NCBI GenBank assembly: GCA_963676655.2
Contig: CAXXKX010000002.1
Location: forward strand, 62,001-126,000
From: G963676655 sp963676655
Lineage (GTDB): Bacteria > Verrucomicrobiota > Lentisphaeria > Victivallales > Victivallaceae
Direction: 5' to 3'
DNA length: 64,000 bases
Shown in pieces: positions 1-8,065 of this stretch. A program made the translations under genes and the position numbers. Under the pieces are notes generated by a model. The model worked only from the letters and a program-made list of their open reading frames with translations, was not told where the DNA came from and did not search any database. The first letter of the stretch is position 1, and every line of letters starts with the position of its first letter.

Positions 1-157
1 TGTTTTTCATACCCATGCTGGCCCAGGTGTCAGCGTATTCGCCCATGGTGGAGGACGGGGTGATCGGATAGATGGCGGCGACTTCACTGAAGGCGTAGGC
101 CACATACGAGGCGGCATAGTTGCCGTCAATGGTCATCATTTTTTTGCCCATTTTCAT
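1..157 (-). CDS. nifJ: Pyruvate:ferredoxin (flavodoxin) oxidoreductase, N-terminal fragment
   Basis: Only the first 52 codons lie in the window; the gene runs off the left edge. The reading starts MKMGKKMMTIDGNYAASYVA and continues through AFSEVAAIYPITPSSTMGEY, the start of domain I of single-chain pyruvate:ferredoxin oxidoreductase. The YPITPS motif belongs to the thiamine-diphosphate pyruvate-binding half. The enzyme is cytoplasmic and couples pyruvate decarboxylation to acetyl-CoA with ferredoxin reduction, pointing to fermentative metabolism. The start at 157 has a GGAG box about 4 nt upstream (AAAAGGAGAAAATG); a second ATG two codons on is possible. It follows a 320-bp gap, so it probably has its own promoter. 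Confidence 0.85.
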   Translation of the reverse strand, partial: MKMGKKMMTIDGNYAASYVAYAFSEVAAIYPITPSSTMGEYADTWASMGMKN

Positions 158-477
158 TTTCTCCTTTTATATTGAAAGAGCTGGTTAAAAATAAGAATTT
201 AAATAACTTTTTCACTGATAAAATCAGCTTAAAGTTCTATGAAAAAACTTAGACTTGTAACATACACTTATAATAAGGAAATTCAATAGTATGTGATTTT
301 AAATTTTGCTAAAAAATAGCATATGACAATATTGTCTTTAACCTTGCCAATTATGGAATTCGGGAAAATGAGTCCATATTCGGAGGAGCTTAATATTTTT
401 CCTGAATATTCTTTATAAAATAATGAAAAAAGACCAGGCTGCCTGTTTCTGATAAGTTGGCAGCGGAGATGTTAATA
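158..477. other. Intergenic gap upstream of nifJ
   Basis: A+T-rich non-coding stretch between the glycosyltransferase stop and the nifJ start. It presumably holds the nifJ promoter on the minus strand, but I see no convincing -35/-10 pair. A short CTGCC/GGCAG inverted repeat near 437-465 is followed on the minus strand by a T run after seven bases and could be a weak terminator for the glycosyltransferase. Confidence 0.4.
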
Positions 478-1740
478 TCAACTTTCTATACCGGCGGCTT
501 CCAGAATATCGACCAGTTCGGCAGAACGGCGGCGGCGGTTGTATTTGCCTTCGACAATCAGCCGGGCTTTCATGATAAGCATATCCCGCAATCCGTAGTC
601 GGTAAGAATTTGTTTACAGGCATCAGCCGCGGCTTCCGGATCGTCGGGTTGGAACAACATTGCGGTTTCGCCGTGTTCGGCCAGATCGATAACCCCGGGC
701 AGGGCGGAGGCGGCAACCGGAACTCCGGCCCCCATCGCCTCCAGCAGGGAAAAAGGCATAGAGTCATGGCATTTGTCTCGAGGGACGCGTCCGGGCTGGA
801 GCAATACATGGGCATCCAGAAGCCGGTTGAGCAGTTTCTGTCTCGGCAGTCCGCCGGTAAATTCGACGTATTCAGTTAAATGCAGTTTCCTACAGAGTCG
901 TTTGAGTCGTCCTTTTTCAAAACCGTCTCCAACGATTGTCAAGTAGCAGTCAAGTCCCTGGTTCCGTAGAATTTTCAACGCCTGGATTGAGGTGTCGAAC
1001 CCTTTGCGTTTGTGCAGTTCTCCAATTGACATAATCCGGTAAGGTGGAGTGACGTCGTATTCCGAGTCCGGGAAAATAAATGGATAGTCTTGCGGGTCGA
1101 TGCCGTGTCCGCATTGAAACATCAGCGGCGGATCCGGCATTCCGGCTGTAACGTGTTTCAGATAGAGCAGTTCGTCGTCGGTTTCGGCCAGAACGATTTT
1201 TACTTTGCTGAGGTAGCGCAGTAGAACCTTTTCATTCATTGAGTATAAGTGCTGCGCTCTTACTTCGGCGATGATCGGCAGCGGGCTGAATTCCGTGGCA
1301 ATGATTGCGGTCCGCATGCAGTCGTGTTGAAGAATACCGTAAAAAGCGGTAATTTCTTCATGGACGATGACCTGATTGACCAATTGGCAGGCCTGAAGGA
1401 AGTTACTGAAAACAGCCAGGGGCCACGGGGTCTGGAAAAGCAGCTTCAGCATTCTGCCGGTGGCATGAAAAAGTTTTACGGGGGCAATGATAATCAACAG
1501 GACGCATAAGATAAGCGAAGTTGGAACCCGCTCCAGCGGCATTGGCAGACAGGTGCGCCTTGAACGGAGCCGTTGCACGGTATTATGGGGTTCCTTGACA
1601 ATTGAACTGTCCAGTGAAACGATGTGCAGATAGTAACCATGCCGTTCCAGATCTTCTATCCGCATCGGGACAAACGCTTCCTGGTAACGGGGAAATTCGT
1701 CAAGCAGCAGACAGAACTTATGTTCAATGAAATCTGCCAT
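478..1740 (-). CDS. GT4-type (group 1) glycosyltransferase
   Basis: A 420-residue cytoplasmic or peripheral-membrane enzyme expected to move a sugar from a nucleotide-sugar donor to a cell-surface acceptor. The C-terminal GT-B half is clear: SIGELHKRKGFDTSIQAL (the IGRL..KKG motif), TIVGDGFEKGRL, then the donor-site region PFSLLEAMGAGVPVAAS with the conserved Glu of the E-x7-E motif, and GVIDLAEHGETAMLF. The N-terminal half is diverged and carries a hydrophobic stretch near residues 75-90, perhaps a membrane contact. The gene starts 19 nt after the stop of the zinc-ribbon gene and is probably co-transcribed with it. Acceptor and sugar cannot be read from the sequence. Confidence 0.8.
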   Translation of the reverse strand: MADFIEHKFCLLLDEFPRYQEAFVPMRIEDLERHGYYLHIVSLDSSIVKEPHNTVQRLRSRRTCLPMPLERVPTSLILCVLLIIIAPVKLFHATGRMLKLLFQTPWPLAVFSNFLQACQLVNQVIVHEEITAFYGILQHDCMRTAIIATEFSPLPIIAEVRAQHLYSMNEKVLLRYLSKVKIVLAETDDELLYLKHVTAGMPDPPLMFQCGHGIDPQDYPFIFPDSEYDVTPPYRIMSIGELHKRKGFDTSIQALKILRNQGLDCYLTIVGDGFEKGRLKRLCRKLHLTEYVEFTGGLPRQKLLNRLLDAHVLLQPGRVPRDKCHDSMPFSLLEAMGAGVPVAASALPGVIDLAEHGETAMLFQPDDPEAAADACKQILTDYGLRDMLIMKARLIVEGKYNRRRRSAELVDILEAAGIES

Positions 1741-1759
1741 TTATTTTCGTCCTCTTGGC

Positions 1760-2458
1760 TCAGTCCTTTAAATAGAGCATGTAAGAACAATTGTCGCAGT
1801 AGGTTACGCCGCTTTTTTTTGCCTGATTTAAAGTGTTGGGAGTGAGTTTAAGATGACAGTTGCCGCAGCATGAATTGCTGACCGGGACCAGCGGAGCCCG
1901 TCCGCGCTGGAGCAGCCGGTTGTAAACCACAAGAGTATCGGTGGCGATGCGGGAGGAATAAGCTTTCCTGCCTTTTTGCAAAGAAGCTATTTCCTCTTTA
2001 ACTTCTTCACTCAACGTATTTAATTCCGCGATTTCATCTTTAAGTGAACTGATTTTTGCGTCAAACTGTTTTTCCAGTTCTTTATATTTATCTTTTGCGG
2101 CGTCAAGCGCGTCTATTGCGACAATTTCTTTAGTCTCAAAATCGCTGATTATTTGTTTGTGATGCTCGATTTCCGACATTAACGCTTTGTATTCGTCGTT
2201 TTTCTTGATCATTACCGACTGCTTCTGCAGTTTTTGGATCTGCTCGTTTTGAGAGTTAATTTCGGACTCAATATGCTTAATGTCCAGTTCGGCTTTTTTT
2301 ACGCCCTCACGGCTCGATTTAAAATCCTCGGTATCTATGGCAATTGTCTGTTCGAGTTTAGCTATTTCCCCGGGAATTGCTTCCAATCGCAGTTTCATAT
2401 TGTGAATGCGCATATCTACGTCCTGCAAGGCAAGTAAGTCTTCTACCCATTGATGCAT
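1760..2458 (-). CDS. Coiled-coil protein with C-terminal C4 zinc ribbon
   Basis: A 232-residue protein of the widespread zf-RING_7/CT398-like family. Residues about 10-170 are heptad-rich and predict a long coiled-coil hairpin; the C-terminus has CGNC...CDNC, a four-cysteine zinc ribbon, preceded by a further Cys-Cys. The family is thought to act as a nucleic-acid-associated or chaperone-like adaptor, but no reaction is established. I place the start at 2458 because GGAG lies 7 nt upstream (GGAGATAAGCATG); the in-frame ATG ten codons earlier lacks a comparable site. It is the first gene of a likely two-gene unit with the glycosyltransferase. Confidence 0.8.
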   Translation of the reverse strand: MHQWVEDLLALQDVDMRIHNMKLRLEAIPGEIAKLEQTIAIDTEDFKSSREGVKKAELDIKHIESEINSQNEQIQKLQKQSVMIKKNDEYKALMSEIEHHKQIISDFETKEIVAIDALDAAKDKYKELEKQFDAKISSLKDEIAELNTLSEEVKEEIASLQKGRKAYSSRIATDTLVVYNRLLQRGRAPLVPVSNSCCGNCHLKLTPNTLNQAKKSGVTYCDNCSYMLYLKD

Positions 2459-2718
2459 GCTTATCTCCGTCGTAATTTGTTTTATCAAGTCCTAATCATC
2501 ATAAAAAATAGTCCGAAAACACAAATAATCAAGCAGATGAAAGTAATAATAACTGTTTTTTAATTTTCCGCGCTACAAATCCGACAGATTTGATGGTCAG
2601 TTATTTGCATAAGGTGGTGAATAGCTGATTTATCATTGAAAGTTTCACGTAAAAGCGTTGTGTATATTATAATAAGGATGCGGGAGAATAATATGACATC
2701 TAAAAATAAATAAAAAAG

Positions 2719-3504
2719 CTATTTCAATCGTTTTACGTCCTGTTTTTCAGCAATTTTTTTGCGATCTCTGGCAAGTTTTGCCAACGCGCGGTTGGTCTCA
2801 TCAATCATTTCATTACGAGTGGATTCAATCCATGGCGAAGACTGCTTGTTGAAAGGAGAAAGTACTGCGTTCCAGAACGGAGCGCGTTTTTTTCTTACTG
2901 CTTCCATTTCATATTGAACCCGCTCCAGTCTTTGTTGCGGAATACGCCTGTAACCAATTGATATGGCTAGCTGGTAACAGCGCAGAGATTTTGAAAATTT
3001 CCGCAGTCCAGCCAGATTTCTGGCCAGAAAGACCTGATACAGAATATTGTTGGGAGAAGTCGCCACTGCCCTTACAAAAAATGGTTGGGCCGCTTTAAAA
3101 CGTTTCTGGAAAAACAGAGTTTTACCTTCTCTAAAGGTTATGAATACCTCGGTTTTAGCAAAGTCCATGAACAACGTAGCCAGGGTTGTGCCGTCAGGAT
3201 ACGGGGTTCCGACCAGCAGCTCTTCCAGGATATCGTCCGCTTCCGAATCCATGACTGAATTCTCCCTGCGGGAAGGGACAATAAACTCTGCTTCCGGAGT
3301 TCGGGATAGATCATATTTCTGCCGTTTTTCCGGATCGGAAAGAACATCGAACGCCGCGACCAGAACCTTAAATTCTTCGGTTTTTGCCGCACAGTTATTA
3401 AAACGGTCAGGGTGACATTCCTTGGCTTTGCGGTAATATGCCTTTTTGAGAGACTTAAAATCGCAGTTGGGCTCGACGCCAAGTAATTTGTAATAGTCTG
3501 TCAT
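2719..3504 (-). CDS. J-domain (DnaJ-type) protein with C-terminal helical repeat region
   Basis: A 261-residue protein. The N-terminal J-domain (residues 2-68) starts TDYYKLLGVEPNCDFKSLKK and contains the catalytic HPD tripeptide at residues 31-33, the contact that stimulates DnaK ATPase. There is no Gly/Phe region, CxxCxGxG zinc finger or DnaJ C-terminal domain, so this is a type III co-chaperone rather than DnaJ itself. Residues about 115-205 (AQPFFVRAVATSPNNILYQ and onward) resemble one or two TPR-like helix pairs. The tail is basic. It starts 27 nt after the argH stop, so it is probably the distal gene of the 83-residue protein-argH-dnaJ-like unit. Its client is unknown. Confidence 0.85.
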   Translation of the reverse strand: MTDYYKLLGVEPNCDFKSLKKAYYRKAKECHPDRFNNCAAKTEEFKVLVAAFDVLSDPEKRQKYDLSRTPEAEFIVPSRRENSVMDSEADDILEELLVGTPYPDGTTLATLFMDFAKTEVFITFREGKTLFFQKRFKAAQPFFVRAVATSPNNILYQVFLARNLAGLRKFSKSLRCYQLAISIGYRRIPQQRLERVQYEMEAVRKKRAPFWNAVLSPFNKQSSPWIESTRNEMIDETNRALAKLARDRKKIAEKQDVKRLK

Positions 3505-3531
3505 GCTCCCGCCATGTCCCGGGTTCGAAAA

Positions 3532-4908
3532 TTATTCTCCCGCCAACTGCTGCTTCCAGTAATCAACCTGTTCCCGCACCGGGCCGAAGCCGGCGGAACC
3601 GAACACCTTCCGTTTTCCGGCTGAACTTTCCGGGGTGAATAATTGAGTACACTGTTCATCCGCTTCCGGAATGGTCTGTTGCATTTCGGATAGAGATACT
3701 TCATTAAGTTTTTTGTTGTTTTCCCGGCACCATTTGACTAGAGAGCCCACTCGATGGTGCGCGTTGCGGAATGGCATGCCCAGCTCAACCAGGCGTTCCG
3801 CCAAGTCGGTGGCCATTAACGCTGGATCTGAGGCTGCCTCCAGCATATTTTCGGCTTTGAAACGCATCGTTGCGATCATCGGCGGGAAAACTCGAAGGAT
3901 TTTCTTGACCGTATCGAGCGCGTCAAAAATCTGTTCCTTGTCCTCCTGCATATCGCGGTTATAGGTCAAGGGCAACCCCTTGCAAAGGGTCAGCAGAGCC
4001 ATCAGGTCACCGTAAACTCGAGCGGTTTTGCCGCGCGAAAGTTCCGCGATATCCGGATTCTTTTTCTGCGGCATCAGGCTTGACCCAGTACAGAATGCAT
4101 CATCAAGTTCCACAAAATCAAATTCCTGCGAACACCAGAGAATGAGGTCTTCGGACAGGCGTGATACATGCATTGCGAAGATTGCGAGAGCGGATACCAG
4201 CTCAATCGCGAAATCACGATCCGCTACCGCATCCATACTGTTCCGGGTTATCCGGTCGAATCCCAGTTTATCGCAGACAAACTGACGATCAATAGGCAAG
4301 GTTGTTCCAGCCAATGCTCCGGATCCTAACGGCAGGACGTTCAGACGATTACGACAGTCCGCGAGACGGCCTGAGTCACGATCAAGCATTTCGACATACG
4401 CTAGGAGGTGGTGTGCGCAAGGCACAACTTGTGCGTGTTGCAAATGGGTAAAACCCGGCATCAGCATTTCAGCTGTTTTATCCGCCTGGTCAACCAGTGC
4501 ATGCTGGAATTCTTTGATCATTGAACGCAGGACAGTTATTTCATCCCGGAGATATAACCGGATATCCAGCGCGACCTGGTCATTGCGGCTGCGGGCCGTA
4601 TGCACGCGGGCGCCTTCATCGCCGAGTTTGTCGATCAGGGCGCTTTCAATATGCATGTGGATATCTTCAAGTTCCGAGGTGAAATTGAAATCTCCTTCAG
4701 TAATGCGTTGCTCAATGACATCCAGTTCCTGATGAATTTTTTCGACCGCGGCTGCCGGGATGATCCCGGTTGACGCCAGCATCGCTGAATGGGCTTTACT
4801 TCCAACGATATCCCAGCGGTATAAACGTTTATCATAAGAAATTGACTCGGAAAATTCAGTTACTTCCCGGTCTGTTTCACTACTGAAGCGTCCGCCCCAT
4901 AATGCCAT
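3532..4908 (-). CDS. argH: Argininosuccinate lyase
   Basis: Cytoplasmic enzyme for the last step of arginine biosynthesis: argininosuccinate to arginine and fumarate. Its 458 residues match the usual family length. The fumarase/aspartase superfamily signature GSSLMPQKKNPD is intact and contains the catalytic serine loop; the N-terminal MALWGGRFSSETD and HTARSRNDQVALD segments are typical of ArgH. The start at 4908 has GAGG about 8 nt upstream. It lies 28 nt after a small membrane-protein gene and 27 nt before a J-domain gene. No argG or other arg gene is adjacent. Confidence 0.97.
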   Translation of the reverse strand: MALWGGRFSSETDREVTEFSESISYDKRLYRWDIVGSKAHSAMLASTGIIPAAAVEKIHQELDVIEQRITEGDFNFTSELEDIHMHIESALIDKLGDEGARVHTARSRNDQVALDIRLYLRDEITVLRSMIKEFQHALVDQADKTAEMLMPGFTHLQHAQVVPCAHHLLAYVEMLDRDSGRLADCRNRLNVLPLGSGALAGTTLPIDRQFVCDKLGFDRITRNSMDAVADRDFAIELVSALAIFAMHVSRLSEDLILWCSQEFDFVELDDAFCTGSSLMPQKKNPDIAELSRGKTARVYGDLMALLTLCKGLPLTYNRDMQEDKEQIFDALDTVKKILRVFPPMIATMRFKAENMLEAASDPALMATDLAERLVELGMPFRNAHHRVGSLVKWCRENNKKLNEVSLSEMQQTIPEADEQCTQLFTPESSAGKRKVFGSAGFGPVREQVDYWKQQLAGE

Positions 4909-4936
4909 AATATTACCTCATATATAAATTTTAAAT

Positions 4937-5188
4937 TTAATGCTTGTTCTTATCACCTTTATAAGCAACACTCATTATATATTTGAATACTCCAAAAGTG
5001 ATGACGACAACCGCGATTGCAGCATACCAGAAGACCCAATGGGCTGGAATTTCTTCTGCCAGCCAGATGACCGGGGCAGCAAGCGCGACGACAATGCACA
5101 ATACTCTGACAAAGACAAATTTGACATTCGCGAAAAGCAGGCCGGAAAGCAGCCATGCCAGGAGCAGCATCATGTCGGATACATCCAT
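4937..5188 (-). CDS. Small two- or three-helix membrane protein of unknown function
   Basis: An 83-residue hydrophobic protein. Two long hydrophobic stretches (about residues 5-43 and 50-72) suggest two or three transmembrane helices, ending in a short basic tail KGDKNKH. The start at 5188 has AAGG about 6 nt upstream. It sits 28 nt upstream of argH and is probably co-transcribed, though arginine biosynthesis gives no obvious role for it. The IS copy inserted between 5307 and 6856 lies about 120 bp upstream and may have separated this unit from its original promoter. I do not recognise the family. Confidence 0.6.
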   Translation of the reverse strand: MDVSDMMLLLAWLLSGLLFANVKFVFVRVLCIVVALAAPVIWLAEEIPAHWVFWYAAIAVVVITFGVFKYIMSVAYKGDKNKH

Positions 5189-5323
5189 GTCAACCTTAAT
5201 GTTTTTATTCAGAAAATTAACCCTAATTTACAACAGAAGTATAATACACTTGTAAAGGCGTTAATTCAAATCGACTCGAAGAAAATGCTTTCTTTACCAT
5301 ATCATAGAACGGTGTTGTCATAT

Positions 5324-6601
5324 TCAATTCAAATACCTTGCCATAAGCGGCCTTAAACGCACTATGGAGTCCCGCCAGGAAGCTTGAATGTTGATCTCGT
5401 TGCGCAACCAGCGAATGAACTGAAAGCTTCTCTGGGACGGCCTGTTCCATTCATAAACTAATGAATTCATAGCTCTGTTTGCCTGTTTTGCCAGAGCCGT
5501 CTGCTCCTGTTTTCTGATCATAATTCTTTGAATCAATTTTTCATCGCGTATCCCTTCATTGTCTTCAAGAATTTGTTCCAACAGCAACATCAGGTTATGG
5601 GTGATGCAGATAAAATTAGCTTGTTGACACTTCGTTTCGACGCTTTTACCCCAGGCTTTGTTTTCGTGAAACTTATTTTTTTTGACGTCATATAATTTTT
5701 CAATATCCCATCTTCTTTTATAGATAAATGCGATCAATCCCGGAGGCAGGGTCATTTCATTGGTCAGGAAAATATATTGCGTACCGTCAACCGGGTCTAT
5801 ATAAATGATTTTTCTCAATAAACCGGAACTGCTGTTGCCGACGAACAAGTCTTTAACCACCCCGTTATTGCGAGGGTCACTACGTTCGAATTGCCGCTCC
5901 CCGGTAACCAGTAATTTCAGATTGGCTTTTGCCATGGTAATGGTATAAATGCCTTTACCACGTTTCCAGCGGTGCCACAGTGCATAATCAATGATTGCCG
6001 AATCATAGGCAATCACAACCTTGGTTCCTTTGGCTTCCCCCATTCGCAAGGTCTCAGGATGCAGGCGCTTCATTACCGATATATCATGCTCTTTGACTTT
6101 ATTATTTGCCCGGTCCGGCCTCATCACATCAAGAAACCGCAGACTTTCCGTTCTGAGGTTTAGAGCGTAAATTCCTGCAGGCGCATGCTTTTTTCCATCT
6201 TCAAATAAATCTTCGTGAGACGAGCAGTTGTGATAGTGTCCATCCGCGGCATACAATGCGAAACCGTTGAGTTCCTCATGTTCTTTGAACGGGTCATTAA
6301 GAACTGAATTACATCTTTTGACAAGATGCCAATTTACCTCATTCAACAAGGTTAAACGGCGCTTGCTCCTTAATGCGCTGAAAAAACAATTGACCGTTAT
6401 GGCGTGCGAAATAAAATACTGTAGTTTCTGGACCCAGTCGCGACCGCTTTTGACTGAATCAAGAACTCGTCCGACTCCGGATTGAATAAATTCAAAATCA
6501 TCAAAGTCTTTACATTTGCGGGTTGAATTTACATCTGCAAGGGCGTTTTTCAATGGTTCGAAAAACCGTTCTCGTGTCGTTGTCATATTTAAATTTTCCA
6601 T
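5324..6601 (-). CDS. IS4-family DDE transposase (IS copy 1)
   Basis: About 425 residues. It cuts and joins the ends of the surrounding 1550-bp element. The IS4 signature Y-x2-R-x3-E-x6-K is intact in YKRRWDIEKLYDVKK and supplies the catalytic Glu; likely catalytic Asp residues lie in YAADGHYH and VIAYDSAI. I start it at ATG 6601; ATG 6586 is equally possible. A longer reading from TTG 6634 is unlikely, because that TTG is the first half of a good -35 box (see the promoter at 6607-6634). It differs from copy 2 by Phe/Leu and Arg/Gln near the C-terminus. Catalytic competence is not disproved by anything visible. Confidence 0.93.
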   Translation of the reverse strand: MENLNMTTTRERFFEPLKNALADVNSTRKCKDFDDFEFIQSGVGRVLDSVKSGRDWVQKLQYFISHAITVNCFFSALRSKRRLTLLNEVNWHLVKRCNSVLNDPFKEHEELNGFALYAADGHYHNCSSHEDLFEDGKKHAPAGIYALNLRTESLRFLDVMRPDRANNKVKEHDISVMKRLHPETLRMGEAKGTKVVIAYDSAIIDYALWHRWKRGKGIYTITMAKANLKLLVTGERQFERSDPRNNGVVKDLFVGNSSSGLLRKIIYIDPVDGTQYIFLTNEMTLPPGLIAFIYKRRWDIEKLYDVKKNKFHENKAWGKSVETKCQQANFICITHNLMLLLEQILEDNEGIRDEKLIQRIMIRKQEQTALAKQANRAMNSLVYEWNRPSQRSFQFIRWLRNEINIQASWRDSIVRLRPLMARYLN

Positions 6602-6606
6602 CTTGT

Positions 6607-6634
6607 AATATAGCAGGAAAGTAAAAGATGTCAA
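6607..6634 (-). promoter_or_regulatory. Sigma-70-type promoter of the IS transposase (copy 1)
   Basis: On the minus strand, a consensus -35 TTGACA (6634-6629), a 16-bp spacer and a -10 TATATT (6612-6607) end about 6 nt before the first ATG. Transcription would begin at or just after ATG 6601, which favours a short-leader start at 6601 or 6586. The same promoter is present in copy 2 at 37701-37728. Confidence 0.65.
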
Positions 6635-6927
6635 TGCGTAAATACATTAAAACTAGATACTTATGAGATTTTAAATTTTTCATTGGCCATCGATATGAAA
6701 CCGCTATTGCGCCCATTGCAAGGCATCGCAATGACATTTTTCAGGGGTTTACAAGCCCCTGTACGAGCAGGAAACTAAGTCTTGTTAAAGGCTTTAAATT
6801 CGCGTTTCAGCACCAAGTAATACCTCTTAAATTATGACAAAATGACAACACCGTTCATATCATAATAAAATACCAGGTAGTTTTAAAAATATCCTGGTAA
6901 AATAGGTGTTATTATAATACTATGAGC

Positions 6928-7914
6928 TTATTTATTTCCTTTTTTTGGCGTTTTTTTATAGATGCTGTTGATATGGTTTTGCACCAGAAAGTCTGTTAAT
7001 GAACGTGGATTATAAAGAGCGGTCCTGTAAAGAATCTGCCAGCGCTCTGAGAAAGACTGCTTTTGGGAACCCGACGGAAAAATAATTGAATAAAATATTA
7101 ACTTGTCATCCACAAGCCTGAACCGATATGATGCGTGAGGCGGAGCTTTTTCGGTCATAGCTCTGGCGAAGATTATCATGTCATTGCGATACAGGATGAC
7201 CACCCAGGAGCCATAAATTTTTATTGCTTCATCATCATCATTAGTTTTAGGTGGAACGAAGTATCCTATATGAGGTCTTACTTGTAAAATCCTGCTGTTT
7301 TCATGCTTGTCGGTCAGATCCTCAAAAACAATTGACAGTGGTTTGTTAAATTCAAAGCGGGTTGCAATAGTGCCTGAGAGGCTCCCGCGTGGTTTCTTAA
7401 CTGATAATATGACATCCGGGGCATTTGTCAGAACTTTTAATGAAACAGAAACATCATCGGTGGTTTTGAGACATAGTTTATCAATCTCGGATTTTTTTAA
7501 TTCATTAGATAATGTCTTTTCAATGGACATGTCATATAAGAGGCTGCCGCCGCCAAGCATGGGTTTTTCACCCGCGGCACGGGCTTTTTTCTCTGCTTCA
7601 GGAGATAGCATATACAGGATATTTTCGCATTCGGGACGCTCAATTGTTGTAATGCGATTTATTCGCGGAGAATAGGCTATACGAATATATTTATTCTTAA
7701 TTAAAACTTCATCTTTGTATGGAATGCGTTCATACTTGTCCGGCTTTTTAACGTGGAAGTCAATCGCTACTTTGTCGATAAAGTTCGCCGTCGAATCATA
7801 GCTTTCTTTAGTATATTCAGCTATGTTGTCGCGCCAGCTTTTGCATCCGGTCAAACAAAATAGCCCTGAAATAATCATGGATAGTTGTAAAATGTGTTTA
7901 CCGCTTGTAATCAT
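6928..7914 (-). CDS. Predicted lipoprotein of unknown function
   Basis: About 328 residues. The N-terminus is a type II signal: basic residues, a hydrophobic core, then the lipobox LTGC followed by KSWRDN, so the mature protein should be a lipid-anchored periplasmic protein. Past the lipobox it is polar and mixed alpha/beta with no motif I recognise. I use ATG 7914 because the upstream TTG at 7938 has no ribosome-binding site. It stands alone between the IS element and the divergent oxidoreductase gene. The family is unassigned. Confidence 0.65.
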   Translation of the reverse strand: MITSGKHILQLSMIISGLFCLTGCKSWRDNIAEYTKESYDSTANFIDKVAIDFHVKKPDKYERIPYKDEVLIKNKYIRIAYSPRINRITTIERPECENILYMLSPEAEKKARAAGEKPMLGGGSLLYDMSIEKTLSNELKKSEIDKLCLKTTDDVSVSLKVLTNAPDVILSVKKPRGSLSGTIATRFEFNKPLSIVFEDLTDKHENSRILQVRPHIGYFVPPKTNDDDEAIKIYGSWVVILYRNDMIIFARAMTEKAPPHASYRFRLVDDKLIFYSIIFPSGSQKQSFSERWQILYRTALYNPRSLTDFLVQNHINSIYKKTPKKGNK

Positions 7915-7979
7915 TGATTTCTTTTTTTTAAACAACAAAATAGTTTTTTTTATAGAAAAAGTTTCCTTTTCCGGTTGAT

Positions 7980-8007
7980 ATGACAGTTTATGAATCTACA
8001 TTATAAA
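7980..8007 (+). promoter_or_regulatory. Candidate promoter of the oxidoreductase/LacI-like locus
   Basis: ATGACA (7980-7985, five of six matches to -35), a 16-bp spacer, and TATAAA (8002-8007, close to -10), about 60 bp before the oxidoreductase start. Assigned by eye; no operator-like palindrome was found beside it. Confidence 0.35.
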
Positions 8008-8065
8008 ATTGTTTTTTCAATTCTATTTTCTTTCAACCGCAAGCAAAAAACAGGAAAACCTTAAT

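Larger units (their letters stand above)
5307..6856 (-). mobile_element. IS4-type insertion sequence, copy 1 (1550 bp)
   Basis: Complete element bounded by perfect 15-bp terminal inverted repeats GAACGGTGTTGTCAT / ATGACAACACCGTTC. It is flanked by an 8-bp target duplication ATATCATA at 5299-5306 and 6857-6864. It carries one transposase gene on the minus strand. Between that gene's promoter and the right end is a small CAGGGG/CCCCTG hairpin (6742-6761). Copy 2 lies at 36401-37950 in the same orientation; the two appear identical except for six substitutions between 5351 and 5423. Intact ends, an intact gene and a clean duplication point to recent insertion. Confidence 0.95.

Noticed and set aside
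6602..6634. TTG start for the IS transposase at 6634 (and 37728)
   Set aside because: That TTG is the start of a consensus -35 box (TTGACA-16-TATATT), so the sequence is promoter, not coding.
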